Assembly (NCBI RefSeq): GCF_947632075.1
Contig: NZ_CANRNX010000021.1
Span: 1-32,070 of the forward strand
Source of the DNA: an uncultured Flavobacterium sp.
Lineage (GTDB): Bacteria > Bacteroidota > Bacteroidia > Flavobacteriales > Flavobacteriaceae
DNA length: 32,070 bases
Direction of reading: 5' to 3'
Positions 16,129-24,788 of this stretch are shown in pieces (the stretch's first letter is position 1; the number at the start of each line of letters is the position of its first letter). The position numbers were made by a program, and so were the translations under genes. Under the pieces are notes generated by a model, which did not search any database, had not been told where the DNA came from, and worked only from the letters and a program-made list of their open reading frames with translations.

Positions 16129-16665
16129 TTATTTTAAAGCTTGTAATTTTTGAAATAAATCCCAAATTACAATACCGGCACTTACAGAAATATTCAAAGA
16201 ATGTTTTGTACCAAGTTGCGGAATCTCAATCACTCCTTTTGAAATATTAACTACATCTTGCGAAACACCTTTTACTTCGTTTCCAAAAACCAAAGCATAT
16301 TTCGTTTCTTTAGAAACAGAAAAATCATTTAACATGATTGAGTTCTCAACCTGTTCAACAGAATAAACTTCAACATTTTCAGACTTTAATTTTTCTACAA
16401 CAGCAACCACATCTTTTGCATATTCCCACTCAACAGTTTCAGTAGCACCTAAAGCTGTTTTATGAATTTCTTTATTAGGAGGCGTAGCAGTAATTCCGCA
16501 CAAATAAATTTTCTCGATCAAAAACGCATCCGAAGATCTAAAAACAGCTCCAATATTGTGTAAACTACGAATATCATCTAACACTATTATAATCGGAGTT
16601 TTTTCTGCTTGTTTAAATTCTTCAACATTAATGCGATTTAACTCATCTAAAACTAATTTCTTCAT
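16129..16665 (-). CDS. SpoU/TrmH-family RNA 2'-O-methyltransferase
   Basis: The 178-residue protein is a SPOUT-fold, SAM-dependent methylase acting on tRNA or rRNA ribose. All three SpoU motifs are present: NIGAVFRS at 37-44 (with the catalytic-type Arg43), FGNEVKGV at 127-134 and SLNISVSAGI at 156-165, which form the knotted SAM site. It lacks the N-terminal RNA-binding domain of RlmB-like members, so it is the short form. Whether it targets tRNA position 18 or another site cannot be read from sequence. It is a single gene. The minus strand has TACTTTTG at 16688-16681, a likely -7 element 15 bases from the start. Confidence 0.88.
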   Translation of the reverse strand: MKKLVLDELNRINVEEFKQAEKTPIIIVLDDIRSLHNIGAVFRSSDAFLIEKIYLCGITATPPNKEIHKTALGATETVEWEYAKDVVAVVEKLKSENVEVYSVEQVENSIMLNDFSVSKETKYALVFGNEVKGVSQDVVNISKGVIEIPQLGTKHSLNISVSAGIVIWDLFQKLQALK

Positions 16666-16680
16666 TTTTGATAATTTTTA

Positions 16681-16688
16681 CAAAAGTA
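16681..16688 (-). promoter_or_regulatory. Probable -7 element of the RNA methylase gene
   Basis: The minus strand reads TACTTTTG, matching TAnnTTTG, just ahead of the ATG at 16665. No TTG is seen at the expected spacing. Confidence 0.35.
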
Positions 16689-16763
16689 CAATTATCTTAA
16701 AGTTTTTTAAAAAAGTATTTTGTTTGAAGCGTTTTTTATAATTTAGTAAAAAATTCAGGTAAG

Positions 16764-17648
16764 ATGAGTACAAATAAATTTTACGAAGGTTTGTATGGAA
16801 ACGACTCCATTGAATTTGCTCGAGGGTTAGTTAACATTTATCCATTTGGGGTAATTGGAAAAAACTATAACAATAAAGTTGAAATTCATACTCATAATAA
16901 TTTGTTTCAGATTTTTTATATCACCAAAGGTATAACTGAAATTACTTACCAAGGAAAAACTTCTACAATTGAAGGACCAACACTTGTTACAATTCCTAAG
17001 AATACACCACACGGTTTTAAACATCAAAACGAAGTTGAAGGTTGGATTATTTCACTTTCAGATTCAGTTTTAGAAAGCTTACTTAATAGAGAAGCAGAAG
17101 TTTTGTTTACCTTATATAATATATACGCAAAAAAATTAATTGAAACTGATCTTGAAGACCAAGAAGTTATTCAAACTTTAAAACAGTGTATTAATGAATA
17201 CAATGGTACTAAACCAGGTAAACTTTTAATGCTTCAGAACTTGGTTGGACAATTAATAATTCAATTATATCGTTTACAAAACGAAAATAGTGTTTTAGAA
17301 AAAGTAATTGATAATTCGTACAAAGTTTATTTTAAAAACTTCATGCTTTTAATTTCTGAAGCAAGATCTTTTAAAAAAACTATTGATGAATATGCAAACG
17401 AATTAAAAATTACACCTACCCACTTAACAAGAATTACAAAAAGCGTATCAAACAAATCTCCAAGGGAATTAATCATTGATTATTACATTTCAGAAGCTAA
17501 AGTTCTACTTTCAAACTTAAAGTACAATATCAACGAAGTAGCCAGTGAACTTGATATTGAAGACCCAAGTTATTTCTCAAGATTATTCAAAAAGAAAACC
17601 AATCTAACACCAAAAGAATTTCAAAGATCTATAAATGTTAAATCTTAG
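16764..17648 (+). CDS. AraC-family regulator, probable activator of the benzoate/catechol cluster
   Basis: The 294-residue protein has an N-terminal cupin-like sensor domain (about 35-100, with HTHNN, GPTLVTIPKN and TPHGF). A helical linker follows, and then the double helix-turn-helix of AraC/XylS proteins (about 190-290: IDEYANELKITPTHLTRITK, then INEVASELDIEDPSYFSRLFKKKTNLTPKEF). It lies 109 bases upstream of catB in the same orientation, and that gap contains a strong promoter with paired direct repeats suited to such a protein. In Pseudomonas the benzoate regulator BenR is also of the AraC/XylS family, whereas catechol genes usually use LysR-type CatR. No LysR gene is present here. A role as the cluster's benzoate or muconate sensor is inferred from position. 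Confidence 0.85.
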   Translation: MSTNKFYEGLYGNDSIEFARGLVNIYPFGVIGKNYNNKVEIHTHNNLFQIFYITKGITEITYQGKTSTIEGPTLVTIPKNTPHGFKHQNEVEGWIISLSDSVLESLLNREAEVLFTLYNIYAKKLIETDLEDQEVIQTLKQCINEYNGTKPGKLLMLQNLVGQLIIQLYRLQNENSVLEKVIDNSYKVYFKNFMLLISEARSFKKTIDEYANELKITPTHLTRITKSVSNKSPRELIIDYYISEAKVLLSNLKYNINEVASELDIEDPSYFSRLFKKKTNLTPKEFQRSINVKS

Positions 17649-17660
17649 AAACGTTTAAAT

Positions 17661-17688
17661 TGTCCCATTTTTTAAAAAAAATGTCCTA
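17661..17688 (+). promoter_or_regulatory. Candidate AraC operator: two direct TGTCCnA half-sites
   Basis: TGTCCCA (17661-17667) and TGTCCTA (17682-17688) are direct repeats whose starts are 21 bp apart, two helical turns. The second ends one base before the -33 TTG. AraC-family activators typically bind direct half-sites at this spacing beside the -35 element. The stretch lies between the regulator gene and catB. Confidence 0.55.
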
Positions 17689-17689
17689 A

Positions 17690-17718
17690 TTGGAAAAGTC
17701 ATTTTTAAATTATTTTTG
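17690..17718 (+). promoter_or_regulatory. Promoter of the cat/ben/pca cluster (PcatB)
   Basis: TTG (17690-17692), 18 bases, then TATTTTTG (17711-17718) match the Bacteroidetes -33/-7 consensus. The -7 element ends 39 bases before the catB ATG. This is the only consensus-quality promoter found in the gaps between the regulator and mutS on this strand. Confidence 0.7.
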
Positions 17719-17757
17719 CAAGGTAAGTAATCACTCACTTATTTAAAACATCTAAAA

Positions 17758-18879
17758 ATGACCAACATAACTATAAAAAAAATTGAAACTACTATTGTAG
17801 ATTTACCAACCATTCGTCCTCATCATCTATCGATGACAGTTATGATGAAACAATCGATGGTAATCATCCGTTTATTCTGTAGTGATGATATCGAAGGAAT
17901 TGGTGAAGCTACTACAATTGGTGGTATTTCTTACGCTGATGAATTTCCAGAAGGAATTAAATTAGCTATCGATACTTATTTTGCTCCTTTATTAGTTGGA
18001 CAAGATCCTACGCAAATTAACAGTTTAATGAAAATGTTAGATAAAAACATTTCAGGAAACAACTTTGCAAAATCAGGAATCGAGACTGCTTTATTAGATG
18101 CACAAGGTAAACGTTTAGGTGTACCTGTTGCAACATTATTTGGTGGTTCTATTACAACAAAATTACCTGTTTTATGGACTTTAGCAAGTGGTGATACACA
18201 AAAAGATATTGACGAAGCTAAAAAACTTATCTCAGAAAACAAACACAATACCTTTAAACTAAAAATTGGTAGAAAAGATCCGAATGTTGATGTAGCACAC
18301 GTTTCTGCAATAAAACAAGCATTAGGTGAAAATTATAAAGTAACTGTAGACGTTAATCAAGCTTGGAGTGAACAAGTTGCTAAAAAACAAATTCAAAAAC
18401 TACAAGATGCTGGTGTTGACTTAATTGAGCAACCACTTATCAAAACTAACTTTGACGGTTTAGCACGATTAACTTCTTATTTTGAAGTTCCGATTATGGC
18501 CGATGAAGCTGCCGGAACTGTAACAGACGCATTTAAATTAGCTAAAATTCAAGCAGCAAATGTTTTTGCACTTAAGATTTCTAAATCTGGTGGTTTAACA
18601 AACATTGCTCGTCAAGCGGCAATTGCTCAAGGAGCAGGAATTTCTTTATACGGAGGAACTATGTTAGAAGGAACTATTGGAACTTTAGCTTCTGCACATA
18701 TCTTCTCTACTCTTCCGAACTTAGATTGGGGAACAGAACTTTTCGGTCCGCTTTTATTAACTGATGATATCGTAAAGAAACCGATCGTTTTCCAAAACAA
18801 TTCTTTAGAAATTCCAGAAGGTCCTGGATTAGGAATTGAGTTAGACATGAATAAAATTGAAAAATACAAACGAAAATAA
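17758..18879 (+). CDS. catB: Muconate cycloisomerase (muconate lactonizing enzyme)
   Basis: CatB closes cis,cis-muconate to (+)-muconolactone, the second step of the catechol branch. The 373-residue protein is an enolase-superfamily member of the MLE subgroup. The catalytic KxK is Lys167/Lys169 (FKLKIG), the metal ligands are Asp198 (VDVN), Glu224 (IEQPL) and Asp249 (MADEA), and the opposite acid/base is Lys273 (ALKISKSGG). These fall at the same residue numbers as in the Pseudomonas putida enzyme, which speaks for true muconate cycloisomerase and against a dipeptide epimerase or o-succinylbenzoate synthase. It is the first gene after the promoter and is followed after one base by catC. Confidence 0.92.
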   Translation: MTNITIKKIETTIVDLPTIRPHHLSMTVMMKQSMVIIRLFCSDDIEGIGEATTIGGISYADEFPEGIKLAIDTYFAPLLVGQDPTQINSLMKMLDKNISGNNFAKSGIETALLDAQGKRLGVPVATLFGGSITTKLPVLWTLASGDTQKDIDEAKKLISENKHNTFKLKIGRKDPNVDVAHVSAIKQALGENYKVTVDVNQAWSEQVAKKQIQKLQDAGVDLIEQPLIKTNFDGLARLTSYFEVPIMADEAAGTVTDAFKLAKIQAANVFALKISKSGGLTNIARQAAIAQGAGISLYGGTMLEGTIGTLASAHIFSTLPNLDWGTELFGPLLLTDDIVKKPIVFQNNSLEIPEGPGLGIELDMNKIEKYKRK

Positions 18880-18880
18880 G

Positions 18881-19171
18881 ATGGTATACGTTGTTGAAAT
18901 GGATGTAAAAATCCCTGAAACTTGGAGCGAAGAAAAAATAGCAGATTACATCGCTCGTGAAAAAGAAACTTCACAAAAATGGCAAAAAACAGGAAAATGG
19001 GTTTACCTATGGCGAGTAGCTGGTAAATATTCAAATATTTCGGTATTAAACGTTGAAAGCCCTGAAGAATTTCACCAAATTATTAGTTCGTTACCACTAT
19101 TCCCTTACATGACTATTAAGGTAACAAGTGTTACAAAACACCCAAATGCAATTAAAGAAACAATTATTTAA
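18881..19171 (+). CDS. catC: Muconolactone delta-isomerase
   Basis: CatC moves the double bond of muconolactone to give beta-ketoadipate enol-lactone. The start at 18881 (MVYVVEMDVKIPETW) gives 96 residues, the usual size of this small decameric ferredoxin-fold enzyme. The family features are the first strand VEMDVKIP, the YIAREKE helix, GKWVYLWRVAGKY and the SLPLFPYMTIKVT strand. An in-frame ATG at 18857 lies within the catB end and would add eight unrelated residues. The ATG is one base past the catB stop, so the genes are translationally coupled. Confidence 0.93.
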   Translation: MVYVVEMDVKIPETWSEEKIADYIAREKETSQKWQKTGKWVYLWRVAGKYSNISVLNVESPEEFHQIISSLPLFPYMTIKVTSVTKHPNAIKETII

Positions 19172-19237
19172 TCAATAAATATTAACAAACAAGAGATTAC
19201 AATTAATCAATTTTAATTTCTAAAAAAACAAAACATT

Positions 19238-20161
19238 ATGGCAAGAATGGATCAGTCGGTAATCGACGCAACTTTAGAGCTTATTAAATCACAAGAAAGA
19301 GCAGGAGAAGGAAACGAAAGAGTAAAAGAAATTGTAAATAGATTATTAAAAGATTTATTTAACGCAATGGCTGACTTAGACATTACTTCTGAAGAAATGT
19401 GGCAAGCTTGTGATTGGTTAACACAAACAGGTAAAAACAACGAATGGGGATTAGTTTTCGCTGGTTTAGGAATTGAAAAATTCATCGATGTTAAGATGGA
19501 TTGGGAAGATGAGCAAGCTGGTATCAACAACTTAACTCCACGTACTATTGAAGGACCTTTATACGTTGCTGGTTCTCCAGAAACTAAGGGTTATGCTGAA
19601 TTAGAAACAGAAGTTGAACCTGAGGGAGAACGTTTATTCATGAGCGGAGTTGTGAAAGATGAAAACGGAAATCCAGTTGAAAATGCCTTAGTTGAAGTTT
19701 GGCACTGTAACTTAAAAGGATTATACTCTCACTTTGATTCTACTCAACCAGAATTTAACTTAAGAAGAGCTATCCGCACAGGTGCAGATGGAAGATACGA
19801 ATTCAAATCATTCGTTCCAGTAGGATACGCATGTCCTCCAGGTGGATCTACAGATACTTTAATGTCTTTATTAGGTCGTCACGGAGCACGTCCAGCACAT
19901 ATCCACTTCTTTGTTACACATCCAGATTTCAGAAAATTAACAACTCAAATCAACATTGAAGGTGATCCATTAACTTATGATGATTTCGCATTCGCAACAC
20001 GTCCAGAGTTAGTTCCTGCAATTACACGTATCGCTGCTGAAAATGCTGCTGAATACGGTAAAGACGAAGCTTTTGCTAAAATTGATTTCGATTTTAACAT
20101 GGTTAAAGAAATTGAGAAAGCTCCTGCTGGTGAAAACAACCGTTCAAGAGCATCTGTATAA
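19238..20161 (+). CDS. catA: Catechol 1,2-dioxygenase (intradiol)
   Basis: CatA cleaves catechol between its hydroxyl groups, using non-heme Fe(III) and O2, to cis,cis-muconate. The 307-residue protein has an N-terminal helical dimer/linker domain (about 1-100) and a beta-sandwich catalytic domain. The four iron ligands are visible as Tyr163 (GLYSHFD), Tyr197 (VGYACP), His221 and His223 (RPAHIHFF), with the spacing of the Pseudomonas enzyme (164, 200, 224, 226). The helical domain marks catechol dioxygenase and not protocatechuate dioxygenase, whose two subunits lack it. It follows catC by 66 bases with no promoter-like element and is followed by a strong hairpin before benA. Confidence 0.93.
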   Translation: MARMDQSVIDATLELIKSQERAGEGNERVKEIVNRLLKDLFNAMADLDITSEEMWQACDWLTQTGKNNEWGLVFAGLGIEKFIDVKMDWEDEQAGINNLTPRTIEGPLYVAGSPETKGYAELETEVEPEGERLFMSGVVKDENGNPVENALVEVWHCNLKGLYSHFDSTQPEFNLRRAIRTGADGRYEFKSFVPVGYACPPGGSTDTLMSLLGRHGARPAHIHFFVTHPDFRKLTTQINIEGDPLTYDDFAFATRPELVPAITRIAAENAAEYGKDEAFAKIDFDFNMVKEIEKAPAGENNRSRASV

Positions 20162-20192
20162 TCTCATAAAAGTAATTAGTTATTCATAGTTT

Positions 20193-20230
20193 ATAAGGGA
20201 TTCGGAGTTCTAACTTCTCGAATCCCTTAT
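20193..20230 (+). terminator. Strong hairpin between catA and benA (terminator or attenuator)
   Basis: A 12-bp perfect stem, ATAAGGGATTCG (20193-20204) with CGAATCCCTTAT (20219-20230), closes a 14-base loop that can pair further. It runs into TTTTT, ending six bases before the benA ATG. It looks like an intrinsic terminator but has no promoter after it, so partial read-through or RNA protection is likely. Confidence 0.6.
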
Positions 20231-20240
20231 TTTTAAAATA

Positions 20241-21590
20241 ATGAAGATGAACAAAAAAGTAACAGTAGAATATTTAGATTCTTTATTAGTTCACGATAAA
20301 GAAAACGGCATTTACCGTCATAATCGTGAATCATTTACAAATGAAGAATTATTCGACTTAGAAATGAAATACATCTATGAAAACAATTGGGTGTATTTAG
20401 CGCATGAGTCTCAAATTCCAAACATTAACGATTATTATACTACAACAATTGGTAGACAGTCTGTTGTAATTACAAAAGATAAAAACGAAGAATTACACGC
20501 GTTAATTAACTCGTGTACACACAAAGGAGCGCAATTATGTCGTTACAAAAAAGGAAACAAATCTTCGTTCACTTGTCCTTTCCACGGATGGACATTTAAC
20601 AATGCTGGAAAATTACTAAAAGTAAAAGATGCAAGAACAGGTGGTTATCCTGAGCAATTTAATTGTGACGGATCTCATGATTTAGTAAAAGTAGCTCGCT
20701 TTGAATCATACAAAGGATTCTTATTTGGATCTTTAAATGCAGAAGTTCTTCCATTAGAAGAATACTTAGGTGAAGCTAAAACAATTATTGACCATATTGT
20801 AGATCAAGCTCCAGAAGGTTTAGAAGTTTTAAACGGAAGTTCTCAATACGTTTACAACGGAAACTGGAAATTACAAATGGAAAACGGTGCTGACGGATAC
20901 CACGTATCTTCTGTTCACTGGAATTACGTTGCAACAATGGGACGTAGAGATTATGCTAAAGAATCTACAAAAGCAGTTGACGCAAACGGTTGGTCTAAAT
21001 CTGTAGCTGGTGTTTACGGTTTTGAAAATGGACATATGCTATTATGGACAAACAAATTAAACCCAGAAGTAAGCCCGATTTTTGCTCAGAAAGATCGTTT
21101 AATTGCTGAGTACGGCGAAGATAAAGCTGGTTTCATGGTTAATATGACACGTAATTTAGCTGTTTATCCAAACCTATTTATCATGGATCAGTTCTCTACA
21201 CAAATTCGTGTAGTAAAACCAATTTCTGTAAACGAAACTGAAGTTACTATCTACTGTTTTGCTCCTAAAGGAGAAAGCGCTGAAGAAAGAGCAACTCGTA
21301 TTCGTCAATACGAAGATTTCTTTAACGTAACAGGAATGGGAACTCCTGATGATTTAGAAGAATTCCGTTCTTGCCAAGTAGCTTATTTATCTACCGAATT
21401 AAAATTCAACGACATGAGCCGTGGTGCTACACATTGGATTTACGGTCCAGATAAACAAGCTGAAAAGATGGGACTTAAACCATTAATTTCAGGTATTAAA
21501 TCAGAAGACGAAGGTTTATTCTTAACCCAACACGAATACTGGCAAAAAGAGCTTAAAAAAGCTATTGAATCACAAAACTCTGAAAAGTAA
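20241..21590 (+). CDS. benA: Benzoate 1,2-dioxygenase, large (alpha, Rieske) subunit
   Basis: BenA with BenB forms the terminal oxygenase that adds O2 to benzoate to give the cis-1,2-diol acid. The 449-residue protein has a Rieske [2Fe-2S] site, Cys92-x-His94 and Cys112-x2-His115 (CTH, CPFHGW). A mononuclear iron site follows at Asp218, His221 and His226 ([11 protein letters not shown]), with the acidic ligand near Asp370/371 (GTPDDLEEF). The neighbours benB, benC and benD and the linked catechol genes point to benzoate; close relatives act on toluate or anthranilate, and these cannot be fully excluded. The ATG at 20241 is used, but the ATG two codons later is equally possible. Confidence 0.9.
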   Translation: MKMNKKVTVEYLDSLLVHDKENGIYRHNRESFTNEELFDLEMKYIYENNWVYLAHESQIPNINDYYTTTIGRQSVVITKDKNEELHALINSCTHKGAQLCRYKKGNKSSFTCPFHGWTFNNAGKLLKVKDARTGGYPEQFNCDGSHDLVKVARFESYKGFLFGSLNAEVLPLEEYLGEAKTIIDHIVDQAPEGLEVLNGSSQYVYNGNWKLQMENGADGYHVSSVHWNYVATMGRRDYAKESTKAVDANGWSKSVAGVYGFENGHMLLWTNKLNPEVSPIFAQKDRLIAEYGEDKAGFMVNMTRNLAVYPNLFIMDQFSTQIRVVKPISVNETEVTIYCFAPKGESAEERATRIRQYEDFFNVTGMGTPDDLEEFRSCQVAYLSTELKFNDMSRGATHWIYGPDKQAEKMGLKPLISGIKSEDEGLFLTQHEYWQKELKKAIESQNSEK

Positions 21591-21594
21591 CAGC

Positions 21595-22080
21595 ATGGAA
21601 AATTACAACAACATACTTGCATTTCTTTACAAAGAAGTTCGTCATTTAGATGATAAAGAATGGGATGAATGGTTAAAATTTTATGATGAAGACTGTGAAT
21701 ACTGGATGCCAGGATGGACAGATGAAGATGAGTTAACTACAAACCCACATACAGAAATTTCGTTAATCTACTATCCTAACAAAGGAGGTTTAGAAGATCG
21801 TATTTTCCGTATCAAAACCGAGCGTTCGTCAGCTTCTACACCAGAAACAAGAACTTCGCATAACATCAACAATATTGAAATTTTAGAAGAAACTGAAACT
21901 GAAGTTAAAATTCGTTTTAACTGGCATACACTTTCTTTCCGTTACAAAAACACCGATCATTATTTCGGAACAAGTTTTTATACTTTAAAGAAAGTAGATG
22001 GTTCTTACTTAATTTCAAACAAAAAAATAATAATTAAAAACGATTATATCCGTCAAGTTTTAGACGTTTATCATATCTAA
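21595..22080 (+). CDS. benB: Benzoate 1,2-dioxygenase, small (beta) subunit
   Basis: The 161-residue protein has the NTF2-like cone fold of ring-hydroxylating dioxygenase beta subunits, which shape the alpha3-beta3 oxygenase. Typical segments are the first helix FLYKEVRHLDDKEWDEWLKFY, then DCEYWMPGW, RIFRIKTERSSASTPETRTSHNINNI and the final strands KKIIIKNDYIRQVLDVYHI. The start at 21595 gives MENYNNI, four bases after the benA stop. An earlier in-frame ATG at 21565 lies inside benA and adds ten unrelated residues. The order benA-benB-benC is the classic one. Confidence 0.92.
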   Translation: MENYNNILAFLYKEVRHLDDKEWDEWLKFYDEDCEYWMPGWTDEDELTTNPHTEISLIYYPNKGGLEDRIFRIKTERSSASTPETRTSHNINNIEILEETETEVKIRFNWHTLSFRYKNTDHYFGTSFYTLKKVDGSYLISNKKIIIKNDYIRQVLDVYHI

Positions 22081-22092
22081 GAATATCAGAAA

Positions 22093-23103
22093 ATGGCAAA
22101 AGTTGCACTAAATTTTGAAGATGGTATCACGCGTTTTATCGAAACAAGCGCATACGAAACAATTGCAGAAGCTGCATACAGAGAAGGAATTAACATTCCG
22201 TTAGATTGTGCAGATGGAGCATGCGGAACTTGTAAATGTTTATCTCGTAGTGGATCTTTTGATGCAGGAGATTATATTGAAGAAGCTTTATCAGACGAAG
22301 AAGCTGCACAAGGTTATGGATTAGCTTGTCAAATGCGTCCAGAATCTGATATGGTTGTAGATATTTTAGCAAGTTCTTTAGCTTGTAAAGTTGAAGCAAC
22401 TACTTATCAAACACAAGTTACAGAATTAACTTTCTTATCTTCTGAAGTGGTAAAATTAAGAGTAAAAACCAATGACGGAGCTACAATCGCTTTCTTACCT
22501 GGTCAATACGCAAACATCTTAGTTCCTGGTTCAGATCAAACACGTTCTTACTCATTTTCATCAATCTCTGGTTCAGACGAAATGGAGTTTATCATCCGTT
22601 TAATTCCAGAAGTTGGTTTAATGTCAAACTACTTACGTCAAGCAAAAGTTGGTGATCAATTAGAAATCACAGGACCATTAGGAAGTTTCTATAGCCGTGA
22701 AATCACTAAACCAACTTTATTCTTTGCAGGAGGAACAGGAATTGCTCCTTTTATTGCAATGATGGAACAATTAAACATTGAAAAAAGTTCACAAAACATT
22801 CAATTGTTTTACGGAGCTACAACTACAGAAAATGTAGTTGAATTACCGCGAATCGGTGCTTACGAAAATATTAATGTAGAATCTTTTGCATGTGTTTCTA
22901 ATGAAGAATCTTCAACATTTGCAACAGGTTATGTAACTCAATGGATCAATAAAGAAATGTTAACTGCAGACGCTTACGACATTTACATTTGCGGTCCAAA
23001 CGCAATGGTTGATGCTGTTAAACAAGCATTAGAAGTAAATCAAATTAAGTTTGATAATTTCTATACTGAAAAATTTGTACCAACTGGTGCAGCAACTGTT
23101 TAA
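22093..23103 (+). CDS. benC: Benzoate 1,2-dioxygenase electron-transfer reductase
   Basis: BenC passes electrons from NADH through FAD and a plant-type [2Fe-2S] centre to the BenA Rieske site. In 336 residues the order is ferredoxin domain first (Cys39, Cys44, Cys47 and Cys79, from CADGACGTCKC and GLACQ), the FAD domain with RSYSFSS at 151-157, and the NAD domain with FAGGTGIAPF at 211-220 and ICGPNAMVD near the end. This single-chain layout is that of class IB reductases such as BenC and XylZ. It sits 12 bases after benB and runs to three bases before benD. Confidence 0.92.
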   Translation: MAKVALNFEDGITRFIETSAYETIAEAAYREGINIPLDCADGACGTCKCLSRSGSFDAGDYIEEALSDEEAAQGYGLACQMRPESDMVVDILASSLACKVEATTYQTQVTELTFLSSEVVKLRVKTNDGATIAFLPGQYANILVPGSDQTRSYSFSSISGSDEMEFIIRLIPEVGLMSNYLRQAKVGDQLEITGPLGSFYSREITKPTLFFAGGTGIAPFIAMMEQLNIEKSSQNIQLFYGATTTENVVELPRIGAYENINVESFACVSNEESSTFATGYVTQWINKEMLTADAYDIYICGPNAMVDAVKQALEVNQIKFDNFYTEKFVPTGAATV

Positions 23104-23106
23104 TTG

Positions 23107-23898
23107 ATGACTATGATTTTTGAAAATAGATTTAAAAATAAGGTTGCAATTGTAACCGGCGCCGGCCAAGGTATTGGAAAAGGTGTTGCTGAACGTTTAG
23201 CAAAAGAAGGAGCGCAAACTGTTTTAGTAGATCGTGCAGAAACTGTTTTAACCGTTACAGAAGACTTAGCAAAACAAGGTTTACAGGTTTTAGCAGTTCA
23301 GGCTGATTTAGAAACGTACGCTGGTTTTGAAAAAGTAGTTACAGAAACTTTAGCTGTTTTCAAAACTATTGACATTTTAATCAATAATGTTGGTGGAACC
23401 ATTTGGGCAAAACCTTTCCAACATTATAATGAAGATGAAATCATAAAAGAAGTGAACCGCTCGTTATATCCTACTTTATGGGGATGTAGAAGCGTTTTAC
23501 CTGCAATGATTGAAAACAAAGGTGGAGTTATCATTAACGTTTCATCAATAGCAACTCGCTCAATTAACAGAATTCCTTATGCAGCAGCAAAAGGAGGCGT
23601 TAATGCACTAACTGCTTCATTAGCTTTTGAACAAGCTGCAAACAATATTAGAGTTGTGGCTATCGCTACAGGTGGTACAGAAGCACCTCAACGTATTGTT
23701 CCAAGAAACGAAAATCCAATGAGTGAAGAAGAAAAAGTTTGGTACCAAGAAATTGTAGATCAAACAAGAGAATCTTCACTTATGAAAAAATATGGCCAAG
23801 TAGAAGATCAAGTAAATGCAATTTTATTTGCTGCTTCTGATGAAGCCAAATACATAACCGGAGTAACCATTCCGGTTTCAGGCGGAGATCTTGGTTAA
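23107..23898 (+). CDS. benD: Benzoate cis-diol dehydrogenase (SDR family)
   Basis: BenD oxidises and decarboxylates 1,2-dihydroxycyclohexa-3,5-diene-1-carboxylate to catechol with NAD+. The product is 263 residues from the ATG at 23107 and is a classical short-chain dehydrogenase: cofactor loop TGAGQGIG at 17-24, NNVGG near 93-97, a Ser in NVSSIATR (146 or 147) and the Tyr158-xxx-Lys162 pair (YAAAK). The Asp after the second strand (VDRAE) fits NAD preference. Possible starts are TTG 23104, ATG 23107 and ATG 23113; all are near the benC stop at 23103. A hairpin follows the stop. Confidence 0.88.
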   Translation: MTMIFENRFKNKVAIVTGAGQGIGKGVAERLAKEGAQTVLVDRAETVLTVTEDLAKQGLQVLAVQADLETYAGFEKVVTETLAVFKTIDILINNVGGTIWAKPFQHYNEDEIIKEVNRSLYPTLWGCRSVLPAMIENKGGVIINVSSIATRSINRIPYAAAKGGVNALTASLAFEQAANNIRVVAIATGGTEAPQRIVPRNENPMSEEEKVWYQEIVDQTRESSLMKKYGQVEDQVNAILFAASDEAKYITGVTIPVSGGDLG

Positions 23899-23904
23899 AA
23901 ATTT

Positions 23905-23934
23905 AACTATCTATAATTTATATTATAGATAGTT
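23905..23934 (+). terminator. Hairpin between benD and pcaD
   Basis: A 12- to 13-bp AT-rich stem (AACTATCTATAA with its complement at 23923-23934) is followed by a short T run. It begins seven bases after the benD stop. As a terminator it is weak. The downstream 58 bases show no consensus promoter. Confidence 0.45.
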
Positions 23935-23992
23935 TTATGTTTAAAAACAAACCAATTTTCGCAAACGTATCTAACAACTAAAAAACGAAAAA

Positions 23993-24772
23993 ATGCCTAA
24001 AATAGAATTAAAGAATTTTACTTGTAACTACTTGTATGAAAACTTTGGTCACAATCAAACCATAGTTTTTTCAAATTCATTAGGTACAAATTATTCAATG
24101 TGGGAAGATAATATTGATGAGTTAAGTCATCACTTCAATATCTTACGCTATGATAAAAGAGGTCACGGTGGCAGTAACATCAACCAAGATAAAGTTTCTA
24201 TTGCAGAACTTGGAGAAGATGTTGTTGAATTAGTTGATGCTCTTAAATTAGAAAATGTATATTTCTGTGGTTTATCTATCGGAGGTTTAACCGGGCAATG
24301 GTTAGCAATTCATAGACCAGAACGTTTTAAAAAATTCATCATTTGTAACACTGCAGCTAAAATCGGAACAGTTGAAGGTTGGGATGCAAGAGTTAAACAA
24401 GTAACAGAATTTGGTTTAGAAAGTATTTTAGACGGAACTGCAGAACGTTGGTTTACTCCTCATTACAGAGCTAATAATCCTGAAAAAGTTCAAAAAATAT
24501 TAAACGATTTTAAAGAAAACTCTTTACAAGGATATACAGCTTGCTGTTATGCCGTAGCGTATGCAGATTTTAGAGAAGATTTACACAAATTAGTAAAACC
24601 TTTATTAATTGTAGCCGGATCTAAAGACGATGTAACAACAGTTGAAGACGGAAAATTCATTCAAAAAAATGCAGGCTTAACACACCTAATTACTTTAGAT
24701 GCAGCTCATCTTTCAAACATGGAACATCCAAGAGAATTCTGCAAACACATCATTCATTTTTTACAACACTAA
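23993..24772 (+). CDS. pcaD: 3-oxoadipate enol-lactonase
   Basis: PcaD hydrolyses beta-ketoadipate enol-lactone, the product of CatC, to beta-ketoadipate. The 259-residue protein is an alpha/beta-hydrolase of the usual length. The nucleophile is Ser95 in CGLSIGG (92-98), the acid is near Asp212 (AGSKDDVTT) and the base is His239 (DAAHLSN). The [10 protein letters not shown] turn at 52-61 is typical of the family. Identity rests on the fold plus the place between catechol genes and pcaIJ; taken alone it could be any esterase of this group. It ends 16 bases before the CoA-transferase start. Confidence 0.88.
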   Translation: MPKIELKNFTCNYLYENFGHNQTIVFSNSLGTNYSMWEDNIDELSHHFNILRYDKRGHGGSNINQDKVSIAELGEDVVELVDALKLENVYFCGLSIGGLTGQWLAIHRPERFKKFIICNTAAKIGTVEGWDARVKQVTEFGLESILDGTAERWFTPHYRANNPEKVQKILNDFKENSLQGYTACCYAVAYADFREDLHKLVKPLLIVAGSKDDVTTVEDGKFIQKNAGLTHLITLDAAHLSNMEHPREFCKHIIHFLQH

Positions 24773-24788
24773 ATATAACATTATAAAT

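Noticed and set aside
16711..16746. Promoter for the AraC gene (TTG ... TAATTTAG)
   Set aside because: The -7 has a mismatch in its conserved TTTG and the spacing is 12 or 16 bases, so it does not meet the consensus.
18627..19034. Minus-strand 135-codon frame opposite catB/catC
   Set aside because: It is antisense to two well-supported genes, gives no recognisable protein and has no promoter.
21565..21594. Longer benB start at 21565
   Set aside because: It lies within the end of benA, and the ten added residues have no family match; the ATG at 21595 follows the benA stop by four bases.
24699..24788. Longer pcaIJ start at 24699 overlapping pcaD
   Set aside because: The 30 extra residues are the pcaD sequence in another frame; MKQVPQIS at 24789 begins the CoA-transferase fold.
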